Positions 17,849 through 25,587 of a stretch of 64,000 nt of DNA are shown here, in pieces. The translations under genes and the position numbers were made by a program. This DNA comes from Streptomyces venezuelae (GTDB lineage: Bacteria; Actinomycetota; Actinomycetes; Streptomycetales; Streptomycetaceae). Below the pieces are notes generated by a model. The model was given only the letters and a program-made list of their open reading frames with translations, was not told where the DNA came from and did no database searches. Within the stretch, counting starts at the first letter, position 1; every line of letters starts with the position of its first letter. The DNA lies in contig NZ_CP029191.1 in NCBI RefSeq assembly GCF_008642335.1, positions 1,240,001 to 1,304,000 of the forward strand, read 5' to 3'.

Positions 17849-19270
17849 TCACTCCGACACGGCCCGCACCCGTTCCCGGTACTCCCGCACCTCCGGCAGA
17901 TCGCGCCACCGCCCCGCGAGCCGTCGGTGCAGCCCGCGCAGTTCGTCGGCGACCGTCAACTCCCGCGCGCCCAACGCCTCGTCCAGGACGGGCCCCGCCA
18001 GGGTCACCGCCGCGACGGGGTCGCCCGCGCACGCCCAGCTGTCCGCGAGACGCAGGGTCAGCAGCAGACGCGTGGAGCGCATCACCGGTGGCAGCAGCGC
18101 ATACGACCGGGCCGTGGCCTCGACCGCGCGCCGGGCCACCGCCCGGTCCCCCGTCACCACGGACAGATCCCGCAGCGCGCCGCCCACCGCCGACTCCACC
18201 CGCAGCACACCCTCCGCACCCGAGAGCCAGGGCGCCTCGAGCCGGTCCCGGTCGTCGAGCCGGGCGAACCTGCGCCGCGCCGTCGACAGATGCCGTCGGC
18301 ACGCGGCGACGTCGTGGCTCAGCGCGTACGCCCGCGCCTGATACAGGCCGGACAGCATCACCATCCAGCGCCGCCTGACGTCCACCGCCCCGATGGCCTG
18401 CGCGTACACGAGCATCGACGCGGGGTCCCCGTCGAGTCGCACAAGAGTCGACATGTCACTCAGGAGCGTGGCCCGCGCCTCGGCGTCCTGCGCGGCGTCC
18501 GCCCACCGCAGGCCGTGCCCGAACCAGGCCATGGCCACCCCGCTCTGCCCGCGCTCCATCCGCAGCCGCCCCGCGACCTGCGCGTACTGCGCGGCGAGCC
18601 GCAGCTGCCCGTACGGCAGCCGTCCCGCGGCGTTGTCCGCCTCCGCCCACCGCACCACCCCGCGCAGCAGCCGCTCCACGGTGCCCGCACCCGCGTCGGT
18701 GGCCCGGCCGGACGTCTCACGGATCAGGCAGGCCAGCACGGCGGTCAGACCGTGCAGCAGCTCGGCCTCGGCACCCGCCGTGTCGCCGACGCGGTCGTAC
18801 GGTCCCGTCAGACCGGCCAGGAGGTCCGTCACCGCTTCCCGGTCGGGCGTCGCGCAGCCCACCCTGCCGTGCAGCGGACAGGCAAGACCCTCCGCGGGCA
18901 GCCGCACCGGCCAGGGCTGCGCGGTGAGAGAGGCCGGGTCGCCGGGAGCGTCGGTCCCGGGGATCGGCGCGAACAGCGTGGGCGACGCCGGGGGCAGGCC
19001 GGGCGCACACGGCGACGCGGGCGGCGAGGCGACGAGAGCGGCGAGCCGGCCACCTGTGCCCAGGACGGCGTCGAGCCGGTTCACCAGGTCGTAGGGCGGT
19101 TCCCGCAGCCCGCCCTCCAGCCTGCTGATGAACGTGTGGTGGTAGCCCACTCTGCTGCCGAGCTGCAGCTGGGTGAGCCCGGCCCGCCGGCGGTGGAACC
19201 GCAGCAGCCGCCCGAACTCCGCCCACCCCGGATCGACCGGGTCGGCCGCCCGTGACATGCCGACGGACAT
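17849..19270 (-). CDS. XRE-type regulator with helical repeat (TPR-like) C-terminus
   Basis: The 473-residue protein has an N-terminal Cro/C1-type helix-turn-helix (FGRLLRFHRRRAGLTQLQLGSRVGYHHTFISRLEGGLREPP, about residues 19-58). A proline- and alanine-rich linker follows, then a long helical region of TPR-like pairs (for example QLRLAAQYAQVAGRLRMERGQ and VYAQAIGAVDVRRRWMVMLSGLYQARAYA). This layout is common among Streptomyces regulators that sense small ligands or peptides through the repeat domain; the ligand here is unknown. The start is supported by GGGAGGGG. It lies upstream of the secreted protease gene on the same strand, 220 nt away, so a regulatory link is possible but unproven. Confidence 0.82.
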   Translation of the reverse strand: MSVGMSRAADPVDPGWAEFGRLLRFHRRRAGLTQLQLGSRVGYHHTFISRLEGGLREPPYDLVNRLDAVLGTGGRLAALVASPPASPCAPGLPPASPTLFAPIPGTDAPGDPASLTAQPWPVRLPAEGLACPLHGRVGCATPDREAVTDLLAGLTGPYDRVGDTAGAEAELLHGLTAVLACLIRETSGRATDAGAGTVERLLRGVVRWAEADNAAGRLPYGQLRLAAQYAQVAGRLRMERGQSGVAMAWFGHGLRWADAAQDAEARATLLSDMSTLVRLDGDPASMLVYAQAIGAVDVRRRWMVMLSGLYQARAYALSHDVAACRRHLSTARRRFARLDDRDRLEAPWLSGAEGVLRVESAVGGALRDLSVVTGDRAVARRAVEATARSYALLPPVMRSTRLLLTLRLADSWACAGDPVAAVTLAGPVLDEALGARELTVADELRGLHRRLAGRWRDLPEVREYRERVRAVSE

Positions 19271-19384
19271 GACCCCTCCCTGACCAGGTGCTCCGCGAGG
19301 TGCTCCGTGAGGGCAGGGTGGCAGGTGGGGCAGCCGCCTCCAACCCCCCTCTTGGCACAGGGGGGTCGACGGTATGGAACGGCG

Positions 19385-19945
19385 TCAGCTGCCGCTCTGC
19401 GGCGTCGGCCAGGCGTCCGCCAGCATCTTGCGCGTGTCGGCGAGCAGCTGCGGCAGCACCTTGGTGTGCCCGACGACCGGCATGAAGTTGGTGTCGCCGC
19501 CCCAGCGCGGAACGATGTGCTGGTGCAGGTGGGCCGCGATGCCGGCGCCCGCCACGGCTCCCTGGTTCATGCCGATGTTGAAGCCGTGCGCGCCGGACGC
19601 GGTGCGCAGCGCCCGCATCGCCTGCTTGGTGAGCTCGCCGAGCTCGAGGGTCTCGGGGGCCGTCAGGTCCGTGTAGTCGGCGACGTGACGGTAGGGCACG
19701 ACCATGAGGTGGCCGCCGTTGTACGGGTACAGGTTGAGGACCGCGTACACCTGCTCGCCGCGCGCGATGACCAGCCCGTCCTCGTCGGACTTGGCCGGGA
19801 TCGAGCAGAAGGGACACCCGTCGTCGGCCCCCGGGCCCGTGGGCTTGTTCTCGCCCTGGATGTACGCCATCCGGTGGGGCGTCCACAGGCGCTGGAACGC
19901 GTCCTGCGACCCGACTCCGATCTGCTGCTCCGGCTCACTCGTCAT
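19385..19945 (-). CDS. HIT domain protein (nucleotide hydrolase/transferase)
   Basis: HIT proteins act on dinucleoside polyphosphates or related nucleotide substrates. The 186-residue protein has the signature histidine triad HLHQHIVPRW, preceded by FNIGMNQGAVAGAGIAAH. Two cysteines in DDGCPFCSI and the histidine in YRHVADYTDL suggest a zinc site as in the Ap4A phosphorylase-like branch. The ATG at 19945 is the first reasonable start. It follows thrS in the same direction, separated by a terminator. Confidence 0.9.
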   Translation of the reverse strand: MTSEPEQQIGVGSQDAFQRLWTPHRMAYIQGENKPTGPGADDGCPFCSIPAKSDEDGLVIARGEQVYAVLNLYPYNGGHLMVVPYRHVADYTDLTAPETLELGELTKQAMRALRTASGAHGFNIGMNQGAVAGAGIAAHLHQHIVPRWGGDTNFMPVVGHTKVLPQLLADTRKMLADAWPTPQSGS

Positions 19946-19964
19946 GAGGTGAAGCATATGACCA

Positions 19965-19990
19965 GGCCCCGGGGAGAGGTCCCCGGGGCC
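19965..19990. terminator. Terminator hairpin after thrS
   Basis: A perfect 11-bp stem (GGCCCCGGGGA at 19965-19975 with 19980-19990) has a GAGG loop. It lies between the thrS stop (20014) and the HIT gene start (19945) and probably terminates thrS. Confidence 0.75.
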
Positions 19991-20013
19991 CGAGCTCAAC
20001 GCGGTGTCACCGT

Positions 20014-21993
20014 TCAGACCTGGACGCGGTCCTCGACGGCCTTGGCGATCTTCGCGATGGCCTCGTCGACGGGGATGCCGTTCTCCTGCGAGCCGTCGCG
20101 GTAGCGGAAGGACACGGAGCCGTTGCTCATGTCCTCGTCGCCCGCGATGACCATGAAGGGCACCTTCGCCTTCTGCTGGTTGCGGATCTTCTTCTGCATG
20201 CGGTCGGACGACGCGTCCACCTCGACCCGCAGCCCCTGCTCCTTCGCCTTCTCGGCGAACTCGCGGAGGTAGGGGATGTGCGCGTCGCCGATCGGGATGC
20301 CGACGGCCTGCACGGGCGCGAGCCACGCAGGGAACGCACCCGCGTAGTGCTCAAGGAGCACGCCGAAGAACCGCTCGATGGAGCCGAACAGGGCGCGGTG
20401 GATCATGACGGGCTGCTGGCGCGAGCCGTCCGCCGCCGTGTACTCCAGGTTGAACCGCTTGGGCTGGTTGAAGTCGACCTGGATGGTCGACATCTGCCAG
20501 GACCGCCCGATCGCGTCCTTGGCCTGCACCGAGATCTTCGGCCCGTAGTACGCGGCGCCGCCCGGGTCCGGCACCAGCGGCAGGTTCTGCTTCTCGGCGG
20601 CGAGCCGCAGCGCCTCCGTGGCCTCCGCCCAGTCCTCGTCCGTGCCGATGAACTTGTCGGAGTCGTCGCGGGTGGAGAGCTCCAGCTCGAACTCGGTCAG
20701 GCCGTAGTCACGCAGCAGGTCGAGCACGAAGGTCAGGAGCGTGTCGAGCTCCTGCGGCATCTGCTCCTTGGTGCAGTAGATGTGCGAGTCGTCCTGCGTG
20801 AAGCCGCGCGAGCGGGTCAGGCCGTGCACGACGCCCGACTTCTCGTACCGGTACACGGTGCCGAACTCGAAGAGGCGCAGCGGCAGCTCGCGGTAGGAGC
20901 GCCCGCGCGACTTGAAGATCAGGTTGTGCATCGGGCAGTTCATCGCCTTGAGGCGGTAGTTCTGCTCGTCGAACTCGATGGGCGGGAACATGCCCTCCGC
21001 GTAGTGCGGCAGGTGCCCCGAGATCTCGAAGAGCTTCTCCTTCGAGATGTGCGGGGTGTTCACGAACTCGTACCCGGAGACCTCGTGGCGGCGCCGCGAG
21101 TAGTCCTCCATGACCTTGCGGATCACACCGCCCTTGGGGTGGAAGACCGCGAGGCCCGGGCCGAGCTCCTCGGGGAAGGAGAAGAGGTCGAGCTCGGAGC
21201 CGAGCTTGCGGTGGTCGCGCTTCTCGGCCTCGGCGAGGAACTCCAGGTGCGCCTTCAGCTCGTCCTTCGACGGCCACGCGGTGCCGTAGATGCGCTGGAG
21301 CTGCGGGTTCTTCTCGCTGCCGCGCCAGTAGGCGGCGGCGGAGCGCATCAGCTTGAACGCGGGGATGACGCGGGTGCTGGGCAGGTGCGGGCCTCGGCAG
21401 AGGTCCTTCCAGCACAGCTCGCCGGTCTTCGCGTCGAGGTTGTCGTAGATGGTCAGCTCGCCCGCGCCCACCTCGGCGTCGGCGCCGTCGGCGGCCTGTG
21501 CGGCGTTGCCCTTGAGGCCGATGAGCTCCAGCTTGTACGGCTCGTCGGCGAGCTCGACGCGCGCGTCGTCGTCGGTGGTGACGCGCCGCGAGAACTTCTG
21601 CCCGCGCTTCTGGATCTCCTGCATCTTCTTCTCGATGCGCTTGAGGTCCTCGGGGGTGAAGGGCTCCTTGACGTCGAAGTCGTAGTAGAAGCCGTCCCGG
21701 ATGGGCGGGCCGATGCCGAGCTTGGCGTCGGGGAAGAGCTCCTGCACGGCCTGCGCCATGACGTGCGCGGTCGAGTGGCGCAGGATGTTCAGGCCGTCCT
21801 CGGAGGAGATCTCGACGGGCTCGACCTCCTCGCCGTCGGCCGGCACGTACGCGAGGTCCTTCAGCTCGCCGGCCACGCGCACGGCGACGATGGTGCGCTC
21901 CCCGGGGAAGAGCTCGGCGGCCGTAGTGCCCGTCGTCACCACGCGCTCTTCCCGCTCGGAATCGCGTTGGATGATCACACGGACGTCTGACAC
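20014..21993 (-). CDS. thrS: Threonine--tRNA ligase
   Basis: ThrRS charges tRNA-Thr. The 659-residue protein has an N-terminal TGS domain, the editing domain opening with [16 protein letters not shown], and a class II core with the zinc-ligand Cys in AMNCPMHN, motif 2 around [16 protein letters not shown] [13 protein letters not shown], and motif 3 in [18 protein letters not shown]-terminal anticodon-binding domain follows ([18 protein letters not shown]). The start is GTG with AGGAG upstream. I looked for a T-box leader in the 118 nt upstream and saw none. Confidence 0.98.
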   Translation of the reverse strand: MSDVRVIIQRDSEREERVVTTGTTAAELFPGERTIVAVRVAGELKDLAYVPADGEEVEPVEISSEDGLNILRHSTAHVMAQAVQELFPDAKLGIGPPIRDGFYYDFDVKEPFTPEDLKRIEKKMQEIQKRGQKFSRRVTTDDDARVELADEPYKLELIGLKGNAAQAADGADAEVGAGELTIYDNLDAKTGELCWKDLCRGPHLPSTRVIPAFKLMRSAAAYWRGSEKNPQLQRIYGTAWPSKDELKAHLEFLAEAEKRDHRKLGSELDLFSFPEELGPGLAVFHPKGGVIRKVMEDYSRRRHEVSGYEFVNTPHISKEKLFEISGHLPHYAEGMFPPIEFDEQNYRLKAMNCPMHNLIFKSRGRSYRELPLRLFEFGTVYRYEKSGVVHGLTRSRGFTQDDSHIYCTKEQMPQELDTLLTFVLDLLRDYGLTEFELELSTRDDSDKFIGTDEDWAEATEALRLAAEKQNLPLVPDPGGAAYYGPKISVQAKDAIGRSWQMSTIQVDFNQPKRFNLEYTAADGSRQQPVMIHRALFGSIERFFGVLLEHYAGAFPAWLAPVQAVGIPIGDAHIPYLREFAEKAKEQGLRVEVDASSDRMQKKIRNQQKAKVPFMVIAGDEDMSNGSVSFRYRDGSQENGIPVDEAIAKIAKAVEDRVQV

Positions 21994-22111
21994 CGGTCTC
22001 TCCTACCTGAAGGGGGCTGCGCCGCTCTCTGTCACGCGTACGCAAGGGGAATCGTACCGAGCCGCGGGGCCCGCCCGCGAAACGGATCTCTCCGTGCCCC
22101 CATCGGGCCCT

Positions 22112-23353
22112 TCAGTCCGTGCTGCACGCCTCCTCGAAGAAGTCGATGTTCTCCTGGAGCGACTTCATGAGCCGGTCGCGCTCCGCCTCGTCGACCTGCA
22201 CGGGCACCACCCCGCTCGCCCCGGTCAGCCTGCGGAACCCGCCCCTGCTCTCCAGGCGCCCCTGCACCCGGATCGGCAGCCCGAGCAGGTGCGCGTGGCC
22301 CGCGATGCGGTACGCCTCCTCGTCCAGGGTCATCCGCACGTGCGGGACGTCGGCGCCCGCGATCACCCTGATCCGCACGGTGCCGTCCTCGTGGGGCGCC
22401 GACCGCCGCATCCGCACCACGGCGCCGGTGACCCGCACCGGCACCGACGGCTCGTCGCGGAGGTACCGGGCGCCCGCCTCGCGCAGCGCCGGGAGGTCGC
22501 CGGGCGAGAACTCGACGGGTTCGGCGCGGGCGGCACAGCCTTCGGGCACCCCGGCGCCCGGTGCCCACTCCACGGCGACGCGCGCTCCTTCGGTGCCGCG
22601 CACCATGGCGACGATCGCCTCGGTCAGCTCGTGGCTGACGCCCGCCTCGACCGCGCCGTCGAAAGCGTCCATGCCGCCGGTGGCGCGCTGGTAGTCGATG
22701 GCCTCGCGTGCGGCACACAGCGCCTGGTGGAGGCGGACCGTGAGGGGCCGCCCGGTGCTGACGGGCACGAAGGCGGTGAGCCGCTGCCCGCCCGTGGCGG
22801 GGCCGACGAGCACGTTCTCCAGGGACGCGGCGGCGGGTCCGCGGTGCCGCGCGCCGTAGTAGCCGGCGCGGCCGCGTGCGGCGAGCGCGCCGGCGAGGAG
22901 CATCTGCCGGGCGGCGGAGCGCAGCTGTTCCTCCTCGGGCCAGGTCGCGGTGTCGGCGGGCCCGCTCCGCACGTCGCGCGACCAGTGGATCTCGTCGCTG
23001 GGCACGGCGAGCCCGACGAGCACTTCGCGGGCGGCGGGCGAGGCGCTGCGGGACAGCGCGACGAGCGCTTCGGCGAGGAGGTCCTCGCAGTCGGGGAAAG
23101 CGCGGCTCTCGGGGACGAGCAGGCTGGTGCCGGTGCCGCCGGGGCCGGGGGGCGTCCAGCGTGCGTAGCGGCCGGGGGCGCCGCCGCGGCGCTGCCAGCC
23201 GTGCCGGGCGAGGAGCGCGCCGAGGACGGAGGGGTCGACGCGGGAGGGTTCGGGGGGTTCGGTCCAGCCGCCCGGGGCCGGGACGGGGTGCGGGCGGACG
23301 GGCGGGGCCGACGGGTCGTGGTCGAACTCGTCGTGGTCGAAGGGGCGGTGCAT
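22112..23353 (-). CDS. Unrecognised 413-residue protein paired with a DUF4365-like gene
   Basis: I cannot name this family. The N-terminus is His/Asp/Pro-rich and probably disordered. A compact block follows (LGALLARHGWQRRGGAPGRYARWTPPG, then FPDCEDLLAEALVALSR) and a long middle region. The C-terminal part is predicted beta-rich (VRVTGAVVRMRRS, GTVRIRVIAG, LGLPIRVQGRLESRGGFRRLTG), resembling an OB-like or small barrel domain, and it ends in a helix (ERDRLMKSLQENIDFFEEACS). Its ATG (23351-23353) overlaps the stop of the upstream DUF4365-like gene by one base (TGATG), so the two are translationally coupled and probably work together. Confidence 0.8.
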   Translation of the reverse strand: MHRPFDHDEFDHDPSAPPVRPHPVPAPGGWTEPPEPSRVDPSVLGALLARHGWQRRGGAPGRYARWTPPGPGGTGTSLLVPESRAFPDCEDLLAEALVALSRSASPAAREVLVGLAVPSDEIHWSRDVRSGPADTATWPEEEQLRSAARQMLLAGALAARGRAGYYGARHRGPAAASLENVLVGPATGGQRLTAFVPVSTGRPLTVRLHQALCAAREAIDYQRATGGMDAFDGAVEAGVSHELTEAIVAMVRGTEGARVAVEWAPGAGVPEGCAARAEPVEFSPGDLPALREAGARYLRDEPSVPVRVTGAVVRMRRSAPHEDGTVRIRVIAGADVPHVRMTLDEEAYRIAGHAHLLGLPIRVQGRLESRGGFRRLTGASGVVPVQVDEAERDRLMKSLQENIDFFEEACSTD

Positions 23354-23925
23354 CAGGGTTTCCCTCCCGTTCCGACGCGCGTCATGATCTCGCAGAGGGC
23401 GCGGTCGTCGAAGATCCGCGAGGTCGGGACGCGCACGGTGGTCCTGCGCCGGCCGGTCACGGGGTGCCCGGCGAGATTGGTCCAGTAGCAGCAGTGCCGC
23501 AGGTCGAGCCGGTCGTGTCCGGCGCGCAGCCAGTCGTCCTGGGACCGGGGCACGAGCATCACGACCAGTATTTTGTGGACCGAGACCGGGGTGCGGGCGA
23601 GCTTCTCCAGGTGCGGGTTGTCGAGCGTGAAGGAGAAGGCGGGCCCGGCGGGCTTCGGCGGTATCTGGTACGTGCACTTGAGCTGGACCTTGATGGTGAC
23701 CTCGTCGTCGACCGTGTGCCCGGGGGCGCTGTGGCTGACGTGCCAGTCGATGCCGTTGTCCGGAAAGGGCTGGGAGAGCGAGCAGCCCGCGGCCGCCGCG
23801 ACGGCGTGCAGGTAGCCCACCTGAAGCGTCTCCATGCAGGCGGTGGTGGCGAGTGTGCCGCGCGGCGGTGCGATCCGCTCGGGCAGCAGCCCACCCTGGT
23901 CGGGCTGCGCGAGCGCCATGGTCAA
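23353..23925 (-). CDS. Probable DUF4365 protein (PD-(D/E)xK nuclease-like fold)
   Basis: The 190-residue protein fits the DUF4365 pattern: a helix with a conserved Glu (CMETLQVGYLHAVAAAAGC), a strand with DNGIDWHV, then a strand with VTIKVQLKCT and a hydrophobic block (HKILVVMLVPRSQDDW). Glu, Asp and Q-x-K in this order are what a PD-(D/E)xK nuclease fold would present, so a DNA- or RNA-cleaving role is plausible but not shown. It is the first gene of a two-gene unit with the 413-residue protein downstream. The start has several close ATGs (23925 and 23919); the exact one is uncertain. Confidence 0.75.
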   Translation of the reverse strand: MTMALAQPDQGGLLPERIAPPRGTLATTACMETLQVGYLHAVAAAAGCSLSQPFPDNGIDWHVSHSAPGHTVDDEVTIKVQLKCTYQIPPKPAGPAFSFTLDNPHLEKLARTPVSVHKILVVMLVPRSQDDWLRAGHDRLDLRHCCYWTNLAGHPVTGRRRTTVRVPTSRIFDDRALCEIMTRVGTGGKP

Positions 23926-24085
23926 CGTGCCTTCCGAGCCTGGTAGTTGCGCCGAGGCGGTGAATTCAAAAGCCCCTCACCTCTGTTGTCTCCGGGCCGC
24001 GTACAGCGCAAACGGCCCGGGTATCACCTGCGTGGGCAGGGGACCGAACGTCATCTGCCGGGACCGAACGAGGAGTTGCACCACC

Positions 24086-24811
24086 ATGACGTGCTGGTAC
24101 GAGGGCCCCTTGGCCGCATTCGACACGGAGACCACGGGCGTCGACGTCGAGACCGACCGGATCGTGTCGGCCGCCGTCGTCGTCCAGCAGGGCGCGGGAA
24201 CCCGGCCGCGCATCACTCGCTGGCTGGTGAATCCGGGCGTACCCGTGCCCGAGTCCGCCACCGCGGTGCACGGGCTGACGGAGGATCACCTGCAGCGCAC
24301 GGGCCGCTGGCCGGCGCCGGTGATGGAGGAGATAGCGCGCGATCTGGCCGAGCAGGGAGCAGCGGGCCGACCCATCGTGGTGATGAACGCGCCGTTCGAT
24401 CTGACCATTCTGGACCGGGAGTTGCGCAGGCACCGCGCCTCGTCGCTGAGCCGCTACACGGAGGGCTCCGCGCTGTGCGTGATCGACCCGCGGGTCCTGG
24501 ACAAGCAGTTGGACCGGTACCGCAAGGGCCGCAGGACGCTCTCGGATCTGTGCGCGCACTACGAGGTGGAGCTGTCGGAGGCGCATGACGCCGCGGCGGA
24601 CGCGCAGGCGGCCATGGATGTGGTGCGTGCGGTGGGGCGGCGCTTCGCGGGCCGTCTGGAGCGGCTCTCGCCGGCCGAGCTGCACACGTTGCAGGCGGTC
24701 TGGCACGCTGCTCAGGCGCGCGGTCTGCAGGCGTGGTTCGCGAAGAGCGGCACTCCGGAGACGGTGGACCCGGCGTGGCCGCTGCGTCCCGAGCTTCCGG
24801 CGGCGGCCTGA
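24086..24811 (+). CDS. DEDDh 3'-5' exonuclease (DnaQ-like)
   Basis: The 241-residue protein has the exonuclease fold with all four acidic positions and the general-base histidine: FDTETTG (Exo I, D and E), HGLT, VVMNAPFDLTIL (Exo II, Asp) and SEAHDAAADAQAAMDV (Exo III, His and Asp). Such standalone proteins resemble the proofreading epsilon subunit but act in repair or RNA turnover; the substrate cannot be read from sequence. The ATG at 24086 follows AGGAG at 24071-24075. A longer in-frame reading to 23834 is not conserved-looking. It is divergent from the DUF4365 pair, with 160 nt between. Confidence 0.93.
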   Translation: MTCWYEGPLAAFDTETTGVDVETDRIVSAAVVVQQGAGTRPRITRWLVNPGVPVPESATAVHGLTEDHLQRTGRWPAPVMEEIARDLAEQGAAGRPIVVMNAPFDLTILDRELRRHRASSLSRYTEGSALCVIDPRVLDKQLDRYRKGRRTLSDLCAHYEVELSEAHDAAADAQAAMDVVRAVGRRFAGRLERLSPAELHTLQAVWHAAQARGLQAWFAKSGTPETVDPAWPLRPELPAAA

Positions 24812-24849
24812 GCCGGGCACACCGAGCACGGACACAGGGCGCAGGCATG

Positions 24850-24879
24850 AAAAAACCGGTCCGTCTGCTGACGGACCGG
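24850..24879 (-). terminator. Intrinsic terminator of tRNA-Val(CAC), first copy
   Basis: On the minus strand a perfect 10-bp stem (CCGGTCCGTC / GACGGACCGG) with a 4-nt loop is followed by six T residues, 11 nt after the tRNA-Val 3' end. This is the only hairpin here with a classical T-tract. Confidence 0.92.
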
Positions 24880-24890
24880 CATTCTCCGGG

Positions 24891-24962
24891 TGGGCGATAC
24901 TGGGTTCGAACCAGTGACCTCTTCGGTGTGAACGAAGCGCTCTCCCACTGAGCTAATCGCCC
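24891..24962 (-). tRNA. tRNA-Val (anticodon CAC)
   Basis: The 72-nt cloverleaf has acceptor GGGCGAT pairing with ATCGCCC, D-loop AGCTCAGTGGGAGAGC, anticodon stem CTTCG/CGAAG with loop TTCACAC (anticodon CAC, reading GTG) and T-arm CTGGTTCGAACCCAG. CCA is not encoded. It is identical to the copy at 28082-28153. Confidence 0.96.
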
Positions 24963-25023
24963 GGGAACGCACTGAACAATACAGGTCCCGGCGCCTTTCC
25001 TTCAAACCGTCTTCAAACCGCCT

Positions 25024-25470
25024 TCAGGCCGCCCGCAGCCGGGCCGCGAGGCCGCGCCGCCCGGCGCGCATCATCAGGGCGTGATTGAGCCGGAACAGTG
25101 GACGCCCGGGGACGGCGAGGCGCCGCATCAGGGCTTTGCGCACCTCGACCTCCTGGTCGTAGCGGGCCCGTGTGCCGGCCGCGGTGGCCGTGAGCGTCCA
25201 GCGCGCCCAGCCGTCCAGGTCCCCGCTCATGACGATCTCCAGGACCCCGGCCGCGGGGTCGTTGCGCCGCTCCCGTGCGGTGACGAACAGGTCGTACGGC
25301 AGGAAGGACCGGAAGCGGACGGTGCCGCCGCGGTCGTCGAGCCGTGTCACCTCGCGCACCTGCGGCCACCACAGCGGATAGTCCTCGGCCCGTTCCAGGG
25401 CGGCGAAGACGGCGGGGGGCGCGGCGGGGAGTTCCCAGACGCTGCGGAAGCGGTAGTGGCACCAGTCCAT
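25024..25470 (-). CDS. SRPBCC (polyketide cyclase/dehydrase-like) family protein
   Basis: The 148-residue protein fits the START/SRPBCC helix-grip fold: it opens WCHYRFRSVWELPAAPPAVFAALERAEDYPLWWPQV, where the second strand-helix unit with paired Trp residues is diagnostic. Strands EVTRLDDRGGTVRFRSFLPYDLFV and RYDQEVEVR follow, with a long C-terminal helix (LFRLNHALMMRAGRRGLAARL). Members bind hydrophobic ligands; no substrate can be assigned. The ATG at 25470 is the only start that gives a complete fold. It lies between two identical tRNA-Val genes, divergent from the large membrane protein. Confidence 0.88.
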   Translation of the reverse strand: MDWCHYRFRSVWELPAAPPAVFAALERAEDYPLWWPQVREVTRLDDRGGTVRFRSFLPYDLFVTARERRNDPAAGVLEIVMSGDLDGWARWTLTATAAGTRARYDQEVEVRKALMRRLAVPGRPLFRLNHALMMRAGRRGLAARLRAA

Positions 25471-25587
25471 GGGCGGCAGTCTGCCGGACGCGCCGGGACC
25501 CGTACCCGATGACCCGTACCCGATCTGAGTACGTTCTGAGTATCCGCGCCCATGCCGTGCGGTGTGCCGCGGACCACACTCCCTGGC

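Noticed and set aside
21994..22111. T-box leader upstream of thrS
   Set aside because: The 118-nt gap is short and lacks the T-box sequence and specifier stem; Streptomyces thrS is not usually T-box controlled.
22112..23353. HicA-like toxin fold at the N-terminus of the 413-residue protein
   Set aside because: RHGWQRRGGAPGRY is only loosely similar to the HicA GSHR motif and no HicB-like antitoxin is adjacent.
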